Shown: positions 8,457-17,902 of the stretch, one piece after another
Numbering within the stretch: the stretch's first letter is position 1
Layout: every line of letters starts with the position of its first letter
Assembly: GCF_001279525.1 (NCBI RefSeq)
Contig: NZ_LGDY01000099.1
Span: forward strand, 1-64,000
Length of the DNA stretch: 64,000 nucleotides
Direction of reading: 5' to 3'
From: Nocardia sp. NRRL S-836
GTDB taxonomy: Bacteria > Actinomycetota > Actinomycetes > Mycobacteriales > Pseudonocardiaceae
The notes under the pieces: model-generated
Seen by the model: only the letters and a program-made list of their open reading frames with translations
The model's database searches: none
Told to the model about the DNA's origin: nothing
Made by a program: the position numbers and the translations under genes

Positions 8457-9635
8457 TCAGCGCTTCTTGCCCTTTTTGCCGGAGCCGGGGACGGTGCCGG
8501 TCCTGGGCGGTGGGGGAGGCGGTTCGGGGAAGGCCTCGATGTAGTTCTGGAACGCCATGAACTCCAGGAACGCCCTGATCACGTAGCGGTTCAGCAGGTA
8601 CAGGAAGACGACCGAGCCGACGCCGAGCGTTGCGATCCAGACCGGGTCGACCCTCCCGTCGAACACCTTGAACTGCTCCTGCATCCGCCTGGAACCGGTG
8701 AGGCGCGACAGCGCCGTTCCGCAGAGCATGACCAGCGGCATGAGCAGGAAGGTCCCGACGACCCCGAGGACGTACGGCCTCTTGTCGGTCGGGTGGGACT
8801 CCTTCGGCCGGCTTCCCCGGCGGACACCGGTGGCACGCGACCAGTCGTCCTCGGTGAGCGTCTCGTGCGACTCGGCACCCGCTGATCGGACCTTGACCGC
8901 GGTCAGCACCGTTCGTCCCACCTCGGCGCTGACCGGGATCAGCAGCTCGCGGGCCGTGCCGACGACGTGCAGCGCCGGACCCGGCCGCACGTCGAACTCA
9001 CGTGCCCTCGCGTCGAGCCGGTTCGAGAACACCAGCACCTGGCAGACCGTCTCCTGCTCGACCTCGACCAGCGCGATCGACCGCAGCGCCGTCCACGGCA
9101 CCGCCACCACGTCACGCGAGCGCTTGCGCCGTGACGCGAGGCTGTCCAGGACGAGCCGGTCCGCTCTGACGCAGAGCCGCGCCCTCAGCTCGCGGGTGGG
9201 GAACGGGATCTCCAGCCCCGAGGCCATCAGCCCGGCGGTGACCGGACGGGTCGTGACCAGCCGCACCACCTCGCCCAGCGCCCAGCACACCACGACCAGG
9301 CCTGCCCACAGCAGCAGGGCGAGGGGCTTCGCGTGAACGGTCGTGAGCCGCAGGGACTCGGACAACGCGGCGAACAGGCCGGTGACCGAGGCCCACCGGG
9401 ACCAGACCGGCCACATCGTCATCCGTCGCCGGTGCCACCACAGGCCGGCCAGGACGATCCCCCAGAGCAGGGTGCCGGCGACCGCGATGTCCGCGACCCC
9501 GAGCGGCTCGACCGACCTCCTCCCGGCGAGGTCGTTCTCCCACGCCGACAGCCACGCGGCGGTGACGATCGGGACCAGGGCGGCCAGGACGATCAGCGCC
9601 ACCCCGGCCGCTCTTCGTGCGACCACCTCGATCAC
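8457..9635 (-). CDS. Hypothetical membrane protein of a type VII-like cluster
   Basis: 392 aa, not recognised. About four hydrophobic helices lie in the first 170 residues (GVALIVLAALVPIVTAAWL; TLLWGIVLAGLWW; LALLLWAGLVVVCWALG). A soluble stretch of roughly 160 residues with beta-rich, PH-like character (VVAVPWTALRSIALVEVEQE) follows, then two more helices and a Pro-rich, Lys-rich tail. The GTG start at 9635 overlaps the stop of the preceding gene (GTGA), so it is translationally coupled to the WXG100-like gene. Last member of a four-gene minus-strand cluster. Confidence 0.6.
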   Translation of the reverse strand: MIEVVARRAAGVALIVLAALVPIVTAAWLSAWENDLAGRRSVEPLGVADIAVAGTLLWGIVLAGLWWHRRRMTMWPVWSRWASVTGLFAALSESLRLTTVHAKPLALLLWAGLVVVCWALGEVVRLVTTRPVTAGLMASGLEIPFPTRELRARLCVRADRLVLDSLASRRKRSRDVVAVPWTALRSIALVEVEQETVCQVLVFSNRLDARAREFDVRPGPALHVVGTARELLIPVSAEVGRTVLTAVKVRSAGAESHETLTEDDWSRATGVRRGSRPKESHPTDKRPYVLGVVGTFLLMPLVMLCGTALSRLTGSRRMQEQFKVFDGRVDPVWIATLGVGSVVFLYLLNRYVIRAFLEFMAFQNYIEAFPEPPPPPPRTGTVPGSGKKGKKR

Positions 9636-10912
9636 AGGTCGCCTTCCAGGCGTTTGAACGAACCGGTCCCACCGGCGTTGTGGCGCTGCTCCTCCCAGTA
9701 CCTGCGCCAGGCATCGTCCTTCTCGTCCTGCTTGACCTGGGCGTCCGCCTCGCGGTGGGTCTGGTCGCTCCACTCCTGGACCGCCGCGTTGCCGAGGATC
9801 TTCGGGTACTTCGGCAGCGCCGTGGGCCCCACCTCACGTTCGAGCTGGTCGACGGCGCTGTCCAGGCGAGGGTGGTCGGTGCCGATGCGTTCGCGGAGGT
9901 TGTCCGTCCGGGTGCCGGCCAGCGAGCCGATCGCTTCCTTCCGGTCGCCCTTGAGCTTGTCGCCCTGTTCGCCGAGCTCCTTCAACCGCTTCGCGTCGCT
10001 CGCGTCGAGCTTGCCGGCCTGTGCCTGCTTGACCGTGTGCAACGCCTTGTTCGCGTGCTTGGCGGCGTCCCGGTTGTAGTCGGTGACCGTCTTCTTCAGG
10101 TTCCTGGTGGTGCCCTTGAGCATGTCCCGCGAGTGCTTGGCCTCGTCGGAGACCTTTTCGAGCTGTTTGACGACCTTGCTGACCTTCTTCGCGTTCTTGC
10201 CCGCCGTGATCGCGCCCTGGGCGACGGTGTCCGCGATGAACGCCGCTTCCGAGGCGCCGAAGGTGACCGGTGCCAGCGCGGACGCCGCGAAGAACTTGAT
10301 GATCGCGTTCGACACGAACGTCGCGATGGCGTCCCGGATCGCTCCGCGGACCACACCCACCGCGGACGCCGCCACGGTCATCGCCCTGGCGGCGGAGGTC
10401 GCGTGGCTCGCACCGCCGGCCACGACGTTCGAGAAGTCCTGCACGGCCTTGCGGTAGCCGTCGACGGCCGCGCCCTGCGCACCGGCCAGCGCTTCGAGCG
10501 TGCCGGTGTACCGGTCGGCGGTCTCCTGCATGCGCTGGGCGATGTTGCTCCACGTCGAGGCGATCGCGTTGACCCCGTCCGGGTCACCGGCCACGAAGTC
10601 GAGCGCCTCCTTGATGAACGCGATGTGCTCGATCAGCCAGCCGATGCCCGCGGACAGCAGGCTGCCGAGCGGGTTCGTGACGAACCCGAGCAGGTCCATG
10701 CCGAACCCGGCCAGGTCGCCCAGAACGGCCGTCCAGTCGCCCTTGATGCCGTCGTGGACCAGGTTCGCCGAGCTGCTGAAGATGCCCGCCGCGTCCCACG
10801 CCTGCGTCGCGCTGTCGAAGTTGGAGAAGACCTCGACGCCGTCGGACTCCGGCTCACGGGTCGCGTCGAGCGGGTTGAGCTCGCCGATGTTCTTCGGTCC
10901 GTCCTCGCTCAC
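9632..10912 (-). CDS. WXG100-like helical protein, putative type VII secretion substrate
   Basis: 426 aa, largely alpha-helical. A WXG-like segment (STWSNIAQRMQETADRYTG) near residues 135-155 is followed by long amphipathic helices, a hydrophobic Ala-rich stretch (about 190-245) and a Lys/Glu-rich coiled region with KKVSKVVKQLEKVSDEAK. The C-terminal 90 residues are charged and contain two Trp-rich turns (DDAWRRYWEEQ); this part could be an effector tail, but I recognise no toxin fold. GTG start inside the stop of the 108-aa gene (GTGA). An earlier frame extension upstream is antisense-like and rejected. Confidence 0.55.
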   Translation of the reverse strand: MSEDGPKNIGELNPLDATREPESDGVEVFSNFDSATQAWDAAGIFSSSANLVHDGIKGDWTAVLGDLAGFGMDLLGFVTNPLGSLLSAGIGWLIEHIAFIKEALDFVAGDPDGVNAIASTWSNIAQRMQETADRYTGTLEALAGAQGAAVDGYRKAVQDFSNVVAGGASHATSAARAMTVAASAVGVVRGAIRDAIATFVSNAIIKFFAASALAPVTFGASEAAFIADTVAQGAITAGKNAKKVSKVVKQLEKVSDEAKHSRDMLKGTTRNLKKTVTDYNRDAAKHANKALHTVKQAQAGKLDASDAKRLKELGEQGDKLKGDRKEAIGSLAGTRTDNLRERIGTDHPRLDSAVDQLEREVGPTALPKYPKILGNAAVQEWSDQTHREADAQVKQDEKDDAWRRYWEEQRHNAGGTGSFKRLEGDL

Positions 10913-11235
10913 GGTGCGCCCCCGTCCAGGCTCTCGCGCAGCTTCTGGAACACCTGTGCCATCGCCTCGTCCTGGTCGGCGTAGGCCTCGCACATCGCGG
11001 CGAACCGCTCGATCAGCGTGTCACCGGCCTCCTTGACCGCGTCGACGTAGTTGCTCGCCTCGCCGGTCCAGTTGTTCATGAGCAGGGCGAAGGCCTGCCC
11101 GGCGAGCCCCCACGCCTCCAGGTTCCCGACGTTGTCGGCGCCCGCGGCCTTGGCGTCCGGGAGCCCGGCGAGAAGTGCCCTGAGCTCCCGTTCGTGCACC
11201 TCCAGGATCTGGAGGTCGATCCCGAACCCGGCCAT
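10909..11235 (-). CDS. EspC-like/WXG100-superfamily small protein
   Basis: 108 aa helical hairpin protein. AWGLAGQAFALLMNNWTGEA resembles the central region of ESX secretion-associated EspC-like proteins (typically YGxxGxxFAxxx). The rest is two amphipathic helices with a charged, Gly-ending tail. The ATG at 11235 overlaps the stop of the YbaB-like gene (TGATG); a GTG one codon upstream is the alternative. Position between a YbaB-like gene and a WXG100-like gene is the usual neighbourhood of such proteins in actinobacteria. Confidence 0.6.
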   Translation of the reverse strand: MAGFGIDLQILEVHERELRALLAGLPDAKAAGADNVGNLEAWGLAGQAFALLMNNWTGEASNYVDAVKEAGDTLIERFAAMCEAYADQDEAMAQVFQKLRESLDGGAP

Positions 11236-11751
11236 CACCAGCCACCTTCCCGCTTGAACAGGCTGCGCTGGTCGAAGTCCGTGTCGTCGTCCTCAACAGC
11301 CCGCCGCACCGGCCGCGGCGCGGGCGGCTGGGGCGCGGCCGCGTCCTGCTGCTCCTCGTTCACCACGAACTGCGGCGCCGGCGGCAAGTCGTTCTCCGCA
11401 GGCACGTCGATGCGCGGGATCTGCGACTGCACGAACCGCATGGCCTCGCTGTTCTCCCCGGCCACCGGCGCCATGATGGTGGCGATCTGCCCGACGGCCT
11501 GGGCCTGCGCGCGTTTGGCCGTGGTCAGCACCAGGGCCGCCAGGCGTTCCCTGGGCAGCTCGTCGGCCTTCGGGCCGAACGACAAGGCTGAGCAGCGCGC
11601 CCCCCGCGCTCACGCTCACCGTCACGGCGCCGTCGGAGCTCGACGCCGTGCCTGCCAGGTTCGCGATCTGCGACTTCGCTTCTTCCGCCCGTTCGAGCAG
11701 GGCGGCGGTGCGCTGCTCGTAGTCCGTGATCAGCTGGTGCGGATCGGTCAT
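11235..11751 (-). pseudogene. YbaB/EbfC-like DNA-binding protein, split by a +1 frameshift
   Basis: The first 56 codons from the ATG at 11751 (TDPHQLITDYEQRTAALLER ... VTVSVSAGGALLSL) and the frame from about 11585 down to 11235 (SFGPKADELPRERLAALVLT ...) together make one YbaB-like chain of about 171 aa with an acidic tail. Between them one extra base breaks the frame in the sequence CAGCCTTGTCGTTC near 11580-11592: removing one base joins LLSL to SFGPKADEL. It could be a sequencing indel, a real inactivating mutation, or recoding at CTT-G. Family proteins coat DNA; in actinobacteria this branch sits beside WXG100-like genes. It would be the first gene of the cluster. Confidence 0.65.
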
Positions 11752-11817
11752 GGTCCCCCCTTGCGCTTGCGTGACGGGGACGCTACCGAGAGCGACGGAG
11801 AAGCGCCTGGCAATCCG

Positions 11818-12735
11818 CTAAACGGGCCGGGGTGCGTCCGGGCCGAGGACGTCGACGGCCGCCAGCCAGGCCGCTCCCGCCGCCCCCTCGGTCGCCATGA
11901 TCACCTGAGCGTCACACCGAGACAGCAGCTCCTGCTTCAGGTGCACGCCGACCGGCGTCTTGATCAGGCTGCCCACCAGCACGATCGGGGTCGTGTCGGC
12001 CGGTGTGCGCACCGCGGCCGCCGTGTCCGCCAGCAGCCGGGCCGCCGACGCCACGATCGACAGCGCCGCCGGGTCGCCGTGGTGGTAGGCGGCGGTGACC
12101 AGCGGGGCGAAGCGGGCCAGGGCGATCGGCGGGTCGGCGTTCACCGCCGAGATCAACGCGCCACGTCCGCGCACACCGGCCGTCGTCAGCACGGCGGTGG
12201 CGAGCCCCTCCAACGGCGCGTCCAGCTCCAGAAGCCTCAAAGTGGCCCTGACCGCCTCTCGGCCCAGCCAGAACGCCGAGCCCTCGTCGCCGATCAGCCA
12301 GCCGTAGCCGCCGGACTGGCCGACCATGCGGTGGCCCGCGATCCGCCCGGCGATGGAACCGGTGCCCGCCACCAGGACCGTGCCGTCCGGTGACGAGGTG
12401 CCGGTGGCGAACGCGGCCTCGCAGTCGGTGACCACGCGCATCGGGCAGTGCAGGCCCGCGTGTTCCCAGGCCTGGAGGAACAGCGCCGACACCGCGGGAT
12501 CGGACATCCGCGATGCGCCGGCCATGCCCAGGACGCCGGAGCGGACGCGCCGGGAGTCGAGGCCGTCCAGGGCTTCCGCGAGCGCCTCGCCGATGTGGGC
12601 GGCCGCGACCGAGGGCGGGTGCGAGTTCGGGTTCGCGCCGCCCGCGAGGCCCTGGCCCAGCCGGGTGCCGTCGAGGTCGAGCACCAATGCCCTGGTGGAC
12701 GTGCCACCGGCGTCCAGACCGACCACCAGATCCAT
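11818..12735 (-). CDS. BadF/BadG-family N-acetylglucosamine kinase-like protein
   Basis: A 305-aa sugar kinase of the BadF/BadG family: VGLDAGGTSTRALVLD at the N-terminus, VVTDCEAAFATGT, AGTGSIAGRI and GWLIGDEGSAFWLGREAV, all typical of eukaryotic-type GlcNAc kinases and their bacterial homologues. Cytoplasmic, ATP-dependent; probably converts GlcNAc to GlcNAc-6-P, the substrate of NagA encoded at 28.7 kb. ATG start at 12735. It stands 52 bp downstream of the S8 protease gene on the same strand, so it may be co-transcribed with it. It is a distant paralogue of the kinase at 554-1573. Confidence 0.82.
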   Translation of the reverse strand: MDLVVGLDAGGTSTRALVLDLDGTRLGQGLAGGANPNSHPPSVAAAHIGEALAEALDGLDSRRVRSGVLGMAGASRMSDPAVSALFLQAWEHAGLHCPMRVVTDCEAAFATGTSSPDGTVLVAGTGSIAGRIAGHRMVGQSGGYGWLIGDEGSAFWLGREAVRATLRLLELDAPLEGLATAVLTTAGVRGRGALISAVNADPPIALARFAPLVTAAYHHGDPAALSIVASAARLLADTAAAVRTPADTTPIVLVGSLIKTPVGVHLKQELLSRCDAQVIMATEGAAGAAWLAAVDVLGPDAPRPV

Positions 12736-12787
12736 AACGACCGAGTATGCCGAGACGAGCGGACACCGGGGCACGCCCAACCGGGTG

Positions 12788-15598
12788 TCACCTGGTCAGC
12801 ACGCGGTCACCGGTCGCGTTGTGGTGGAAGAACACCAGCGACCCGGCCGGAACCGGATCACCCGGATGGACCACTGTGGACAGTTCGGGGACCACGACCT
12901 CGTACGAGAACACGGCCGGCGCGGCCACGTCGACCAGCTCGTCCTGGTCGGCGGGCGCGGTGTAGCGGCTCGCCACGGCGGAGGTGTAGGTCACCGGGCC
13001 GGGCGGCAGCACCGAGCGCGACACCGGCAGCACCACCACGTCGCTGTCGAACACGTTCGTGTCCTCCGAGCCGGGACGGCCGTTCAGCGGCTGCTCGTCC
13101 ACGACCTGGCCGGACGCGACGGCGGTGGTCCGCGCCAGCCACACGTCCGCCGTCACGTTGCCCGCCGCGTCCTCCGGTTTGACCGCCTCCGTCACGAACT
13201 CCTGACCGCCCACGGAGAACCGCACGCGCGGCCGGGTGGTGCCGCCCAGGTTCTGCCAGGTGTCCCAGGTCGCGACGCCGAACGCCAGCAGCTCCGGCGT
13301 CGCCGTCGCACCCGCGTACCGCAGGTCGCCGCCGCGGGCCGTGCGGTTCACCGCGCAGTCGTCCTGCACCCGCGGGCCGCACTCCGGCAGCCGTGCGGAC
13401 GCCGAACCGAGCTGCAGCACCGTCATCCGCGCCGCGAAGTCGCCGCCGGTGCCCTGCCCGGTCACGACTCCGGACGCCACCGACAGCCGCGACACCGGCT
13501 TCGGCGCCGCGTACACCGGCACCTGCAGCGACCGGCCGCCGGTGAACCGCACCAGCCCGGACGCCTCCGCGAGGAACTGCCGCCCGTCCGCCAGCGACAC
13601 GGTCGGGTCCGCGACCTTCCGCAACGCCGCCGGGTCCGGGATCCGCAGCCGCACCTGCACCGGCACCGTCCCGCCCGACGGCACGACGAGCACGTTCGGT
13701 GTCACGGAGAACGTCACCCCCGGCAGCGAGGTGACCGGCTCGTACGCCACCCTCAGCGGCACGGCCACGGCACCCTTGTTGACCACCCGCAACGTCCGCG
13801 TGAGCTGCACCGGGCCGCCGGCCTCGACCGTGCCGAACGACGCGTCGCCCAGCGCCAGCACGTCCGCGCCGAGCGCGGCGAGTCCGTCGACGCGCCCGGA
13901 GCCGACCCGCATCGGCGCCTCCCGCGTGCCCGACGCCGACCGGACCACGCCGGAGGCCGTGTTCACCAGCGCGGCCTTGATCTCCTCGGCCGTCCACCGC
14001 GGGTGTTCCTCGCGCAGCAACGCCGCGATGCCCGCCACGTGCGGCGACGCCATCGACGTGCCCCCCAGCGACACGCCGTCGGACGCCGTCCCCGACGCCG
14101 CGGAGAAGATCGTGTCGCCCGGTGCGGCCACCGAGATCGCCGACCGCGACCGCGACGACGACGGCGTGATCGTGTCCGCGATCTCCGGCGTCACCGACGG
14201 CACCGACCGCTTCAACGCCGAGGTCATGTGCACGGTCAGCGTCCCGTCCTCCAGGGCAGGCCGCAACGCCTTGGACGCGGCCGCCGTGAGCTGGAACACC
14301 GGGATGTGCGCGTTGCCCGCGATCCCGGCCGCGAACACCGGCAACGTCGTCGGCAGCAGCACCCCGGCGGCCCCGGCCTTCCACGCGTTGTCCGTGCGCG
14401 GGCCGGAACCACAGGCGCGGGTGGCGTCCTTGTCGTCCCACTCCAGCCAGACGACCTTCCCGGTCAACGACTCGCCGATGGGCTGGCAACCGTCCACATC
14501 GGACGAGAGCCGCACCACCGGCAGCGTCAGGTCCAGCTCGCCGGTGAAGCCGACGCTGTACTGGCCCGGCCACCGCTTCCCGAGCGCCTCGACGCCGTCG
14601 TGCATCTCGAACGCGTCCCGGCTGTTCGCCACGGAGATCGCCTCCGGCGTGTTGGCCGGTGACCCGGACACGTCGTAGAGGTCGCCGCCGTTGCCCGCCG
14701 CCGCGACCACGACCACGCCGTGCTCGACGAGCTTGCGCACGAACAGCGAGTCGGGGTCGTCCGGCGCGCCGAAGTCGCTGCCCAGCGACAGGTTCACCAC
14801 GTCGAGCCGGTCGGAGAAGTCGCCGTCGCCGTTGGGGTCGAGCGCCCAGTCCAGCGCCATGGCGGTCAGCTCGGTCGACCCCTTGCAGCCGAACACCTTC
14901 AGCGCGTACAGCAACGCCCGCGGCGCGGTGCCCGGCCCGATCTTCATCCGGTCGAGGTCGATCGAGTCGTACGACCCGCGGTAGGTCGAGCCGTCGGCGT
15001 TCACCCCGAACCCGGCCGCCGTGCCGGCCACGTGCGTCCCGTGGCCTCCGCAGTCCCGCGGGTCCGCGTCCGGTTCCGGCAGGGTCCCGGTCCCGGTGTA
15101 GGCGTCGCCGGCGAAGTCGTGCCCGCCGACGACCTTGGCGTTCGGGAAGGTGCCGCCGCCGAAGTCCGCGTGGCGGTAGTCGATCCCGGTGTCGATCACC
15201 CCGATCCGCACGCCCTCGCCGAGCCGCCCGAACGACCGCCACGCCTGGGCGGTCCTGGTGAGCTGGACGGCGGCGGCGTTCGACGGCTTCTTGGGCACCA
15301 TCCGGTGCACCGCGCGCACCTCGGGCATGCGCGCGAGGCCGGCGAGCCGTGACTTGCCGACGGCGAGGACGACGCCGGGTACCGCGTTGGACGTTCGGGC
15401 AACCTCGCGGCCACCGGACCGGGACACGATCCGGGAGACGTGCTCCGCGGTCCGCTCACGCGCGGAACGGGCCTGCGACGCGTCCCGCGTCTCGACCGCT
15501 GGTGCCGAGGTCAGCTCCACGAAGACGGTCACCCGCTCCGGCGTGGCCGTCGGTGTCACCAGCGCGGCCACCAGGAGTGCGGCGGCGGCCAAGTTCAT
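12788..15598 (-). CDS. Secreted S8 (subtilisin-like) serine peptidase
   Basis: 936-aa secreted protease. After a short signal peptide (ending near TPTA) there is an inhibitor-type propeptide (about 22-108), then the S8 catalytic domain with Asp136 (VIDTGID), His186 (GGHGTHVAG) and Ser515 (GGTSMASPHVAG). A protease-associated domain of about 100 residues is inserted around 360-455. The C-terminal 350 residues are beta-rich fibronectin-like segments. Start: ATG at 15598 with GGAAGGA six bases upstream is preferred to the TTG two codons earlier. Divergent from the fucose operon. Extracellular protein digestion is the likely role. Confidence 0.92.
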   Translation of the reverse strand: MNLAAAALLVAALVTPTATPERVTVFVELTSAPAVETRDASQARSARERTAEHVSRIVSRSGGREVARTSNAVPGVVLAVGKSRLAGLARMPEVRAVHRMVPKKPSNAAAVQLTRTAQAWRSFGRLGEGVRIGVIDTGIDYRHADFGGGTFPNAKVVGGHDFAGDAYTGTGTLPEPDADPRDCGGHGTHVAGTAAGFGVNADGSTYRGSYDSIDLDRMKIGPGTAPRALLYALKVFGCKGSTELTAMALDWALDPNGDGDFSDRLDVVNLSLGSDFGAPDDPDSLFVRKLVEHGVVVVAAAGNGGDLYDVSGSPANTPEAISVANSRDAFEMHDGVEALGKRWPGQYSVGFTGELDLTLPVVRLSSDVDGCQPIGESLTGKVVWLEWDDKDATRACGSGPRTDNAWKAGAAGVLLPTTLPVFAAGIAGNAHIPVFQLTAAASKALRPALEDGTLTVHMTSALKRSVPSVTPEIADTITPSSSRSRSAISVAAPGDTIFSAASGTASDGVSLGGTSMASPHVAGIAALLREEHPRWTAEEIKAALVNTASGVVRSASGTREAPMRVGSGRVDGLAALGADVLALGDASFGTVEAGGPVQLTRTLRVVNKGAVAVPLRVAYEPVTSLPGVTFSVTPNVLVVPSGGTVPVQVRLRIPDPAALRKVADPTVSLADGRQFLAEASGLVRFTGGRSLQVPVYAAPKPVSRLSVASGVVTGQGTGGDFAARMTVLQLGSASARLPECGPRVQDDCAVNRTARGGDLRYAGATATPELLAFGVATWDTWQNLGGTTRPRVRFSVGGQEFVTEAVKPEDAAGNVTADVWLARTTAVASGQVVDEQPLNGRPGSEDTNVFDSDVVVLPVSRSVLPPGPVTYTSAVASRYTAPADQDELVDVAAPAVFSYEVVVPELSTVVHPGDPVPAGSLVFFHHNATGDRVLTR

Positions 15599-15665
15599 GA
15601 TCAATCCTTCCTAGTCATCGGACGACTTCATGCCAAGACCTAGACGAACGGGCCCTCGCGCAGCT

Positions 15666-15680
15666 ATACATCCGATGTAT
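15666..15680. promoter_or_regulatory. Perfect GntR-type palindrome ahead of the fucose operon
   Basis: ATACAT-CCG-ATGTAT: two 6-bp arms and a 3-bp centre, 31 bp upstream of the first operon gene. Its length and AT-rich arms fit operators of FadR/FCD-type GntR repressors. The cognate regulator is not adjacent; the FCD-type GntR at 27861-28535 is one candidate by family only. Confidence 0.55.
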
Positions 15681-15711
15681 TTCGTGCGGTGTGACCAGAG
15701 GAGGAACGGCC

Positions 15712-16584
15712 GTGCAGCTTCTGCGCCTCGGGCCGGTCGGCGAGGAACGTCCTGCGGTGAGGACCGGCGACGGGACCACGTACGACCTCCTGCCGATCGC
15801 TTCCGAGATCTCGGCCGGTGCTGACATCGACGGGGCGTTCCTGGCGAACGACGGTGTGAACCGCGTCCGCGCCGCCCTCGACGCGGGTGAGCTGCCGGTG
15901 CTCGACACCGGCGGCCTGCGCGTCGGCCCGCCGCTCGCGCGGCCGGGCAAGGTGATCTGCATCGGCCTCAACTACCGCGACCACGCGGAGGAGACCGGCG
16001 CGGACATCCCCGGCGAGCCGGTGGTGTTCCTCAAGACCCCTGACACGGTCGTCGGCCCGTACGACGAGGTGCTCGTGCCGCGCCGGTCGGTGAAGACCGA
16101 CTGGGAGGTCGAGCTCGGCGTCGTCATCGGGCGCACCGGCCGTTACCTGGAGTCCGAGGAGGACGCTCTGGCCTGCGTGGGCGCGTACGTGCTCTCCCAC
16201 GACGTCTCCGAGCGGGAGTTCCAGATCGAGCGCGGCGGCACGTGGGACAAGGGCAAGAACTGCGAGACGTTCAACCCGCTCGGTCCCTTCCTCGTGCCCG
16301 CGGACGAGATCGCCGACCCGCAGAACCTCGCGATGCGGCTCTGGGTGAACGGCGAGCTCAGGCAGAACTCCACCACCAGGAACATGATCTTCCCGATCGC
16401 GGAGGTCGTGCGCTACCTCAGCCAGTTCCTCGTCCTCCGACCGGGTGACGTCATCAACACCGGTACACCCGCTGGGGTGGCGCTCGGCCAGCCGGAGCCC
16501 AAGCCGTACCTGCGCGCCGGTGACGTGGTCGAGCTCGAGATCGAGGGTCTCGGCCGGCAACGTCAGATCCTCGGGCAGGCGTGA
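15712..16584 (+). CDS. Fumarylacetoacetate hydrolase family protein (2,4-diketo-3-deoxy-L-fuconate hydrolase)
   Basis: 290-aa member of the FAH family. Core features are [15 protein letters not shown], metal-binding acidic residues in [21 protein letters not shown], and [15 protein letters not shown]. In this operon it would cleave 2,4-diketo-3-deoxy-L-fuconate to pyruvate and L-lactate, the last step of the non-phosphorylating L-fucose route. The GTG at 15712 is chosen because GAGGAGG is 7 nt upstream; a GTG seven codons earlier has no such site. First gene of the operon, behind a palindromic operator. Function assigned from family plus neighbours. Confidence 0.85.
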   Translation: MQLLRLGPVGEERPAVRTGDGTTYDLLPIASEISAGADIDGAFLANDGVNRVRAALDAGELPVLDTGGLRVGPPLARPGKVICIGLNYRDHAEETGADIPGEPVVFLKTPDTVVGPYDEVLVPRRSVKTDWEVELGVVIGRTGRYLESEEDALACVGAYVLSHDVSEREFQIERGGTWDKGKNCETFNPLGPFLVPADEIADPQNLAMRLWVNGELRQNSTTRNMIFPIAEVVRYLSQFLVLRPGDVINTGTPAGVALGQPEPKPYLRAGDVVELEIEGLGRQRQILGQA

Positions 16585-16588
16585 GCCG

Positions 16589-17902
16589 ATGCCCAAGATC
16601 ACCGCACTGGACGTTCTCGACATCCGGTTCCCCACCTCGCGCGAGCTCGACGGCTCCGACGCGATGAACCCGGACCCCGACTACAGCGCCGCCTACGTCG
16701 TGCTGCGCACCGACGGCGGACCGGAGGGCCACGGCCTCGCGTTCACCATCGGCCGCGGCAACGACGTGCAGGCCGCCGGGATCAAGGCGCTCGCCCCGCA
16801 CGTCGTCGGCAAGGACGTGCCGGAGACCGCGGAAGCGCTGGCGGAGCTGTACTTCGAGCTGATCGGCGACTCGCAGCTGCGCTGGCTGGGCCCGGAGAAG
16901 GGCGTGGCGCACATGGCGATCGGCGCGGTCGTCAACGCCGCGTGGGACCTCGCCGCCCGTCGCGCCGGGCTGCCCGTCTGGCGGTTCCTCGCCGGGATGA
17001 CGCCGGAGGAGGTCGTCAGCCTGGTCGACTTCCGCTACCTCTCCGACGCGCTGACGCCCGACGACGCGCTGCGCATCCTGCGCGAGGCCGAGCCCGGCAA
17101 GGCCGAACGCGCGGACGCCATCGCCCGCGACGGGTACCCGGCCTACACCACGTCACCGGGCTGGCTCGGCTACTCCGACGAGAAGCTCGCGACGCTCGCG
17201 CGCCAGGCCCTCGCCGACGGCTTCGACATGATCAAGCTCAAGGTCGGCGGCAGCCTCGACGACGACGTGCGGCGGATGAAGCTCGCCCGCGAGGTCGTCG
17301 GCGAGGACGTGCGGGTCGCGGTGGACGCGAACCAGCGCTGGGACGTCGGCACGGCCGTGCGCTGGATGCGGGAGCTCGCGCCGTACGACCCGTACTGGAT
17401 CGAGGAGCCCACCTCGCCGGACGACGTGCTGGCGCACCGGGCGATCGCCGACGCGCTGGCCCCGATCAGGGTCGCCACCGGCGAACACGTGCAGAACCGC
17501 GTGGTGTTCAAGCAGCTGCTGCAGGCGGGCGCGGTCAACGTGCTGCAGCTCGACGCGTGCCGGGTCGCCGGCGTGAACGAGAACATCGCGATCCTGTTGC
17601 TGGCCAAGAAGTTCGGCGTCCCGGTGTGCCCGCACGCCGGCGGGGTCGGGCTGTGCGAGCTGGTCAGGCACCTGTCGTTCTTCGACTACGTCGCCGTCTC
17701 CGGTGAGGTCGGCGAGCGCGTGATCGAGTGGGTCGACCACCTGCACGAGCACTTCCTGGACCCGGCCGTGGTCGAGAACGGCCGTTACCTGGCACCCGCC
17801 GAACCGGGGTTCTCCGCTCAGCTCAAGGACCAGACGCTGACCGACTACCGCTACCCCGGCGGTCCGGTGTGGACGGCTCTGGCGTCGGAGGGGGAGAAGT
17901 GA
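16589..17902 (+). CDS. L-fuconate dehydratase (enolase superfamily)
   Basis: 437-aa enolase-superfamily acid-sugar dehydratase. Catalytic features: the KxK motif DMIKLKVGG, metal ligands in VAVDANQRW and [20 protein letters not shown], and the general-acid His in [11 protein letters not shown]. Length and the N-terminal block [20 protein letters not shown] match L-fuconate dehydratases rather than mandelate racemases. It removes water from L-fuconate to give 2-keto-3-deoxy-L-fuconate, using Mg2+. ATG start four bases after the FAH stop. Confidence 0.9.
   Translation: MPKITALDVLDIRFPTSRELDGSDAMNPDPDYSAAYVVLRTDGGPEGHGLAFTIGRGNDVQAAGIKALAPHVVGKDVPETAEALAELYFELIGDSQLRWLGPEKGVAHMAIGAVVNAAWDLAARRAGLPVWRFLAGMTPEEVVSLVDFRYLSDALTPDDALRILREAEPGKAERADAIARDGYPAYTTSPGWLGYSDEKLATLARQALADGFDMIKLKVGGSLDDDVRRMKLAREVVGEDVRVAVDANQRWDVGTAVRWMRELAPYDPYWIEEPTSPDDVLAHRAIADALAPIRVATGEHVQNRVVFKQLLQAGAVNVLQLDACRVAGVNENIAILLLAKKFGVPVCPHAGGVGLCELVRHLSFFDYVAVSGEVGERVIEWVDHLHEHFLDPAVVENGRYLAPAEPGFSAQLKDQTLTDYRYPGGPVWTALASEGEK

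Noticed and set aside
11572..11593. Programmed frameshifting at CAGCCTTGTCG in the YbaB-like gene
   Set aside because: No internal Shine-Dalgarno or stop codon in the classical +1 arrangement is visible; an indel or mutation is simpler, so it is kept only as an alternative.
12326..14662. 778-codon plus-strand frame opposite the S8 protease
   Set aside because: Arg/His-rich shadow of a gene with an intact catalytic triad.
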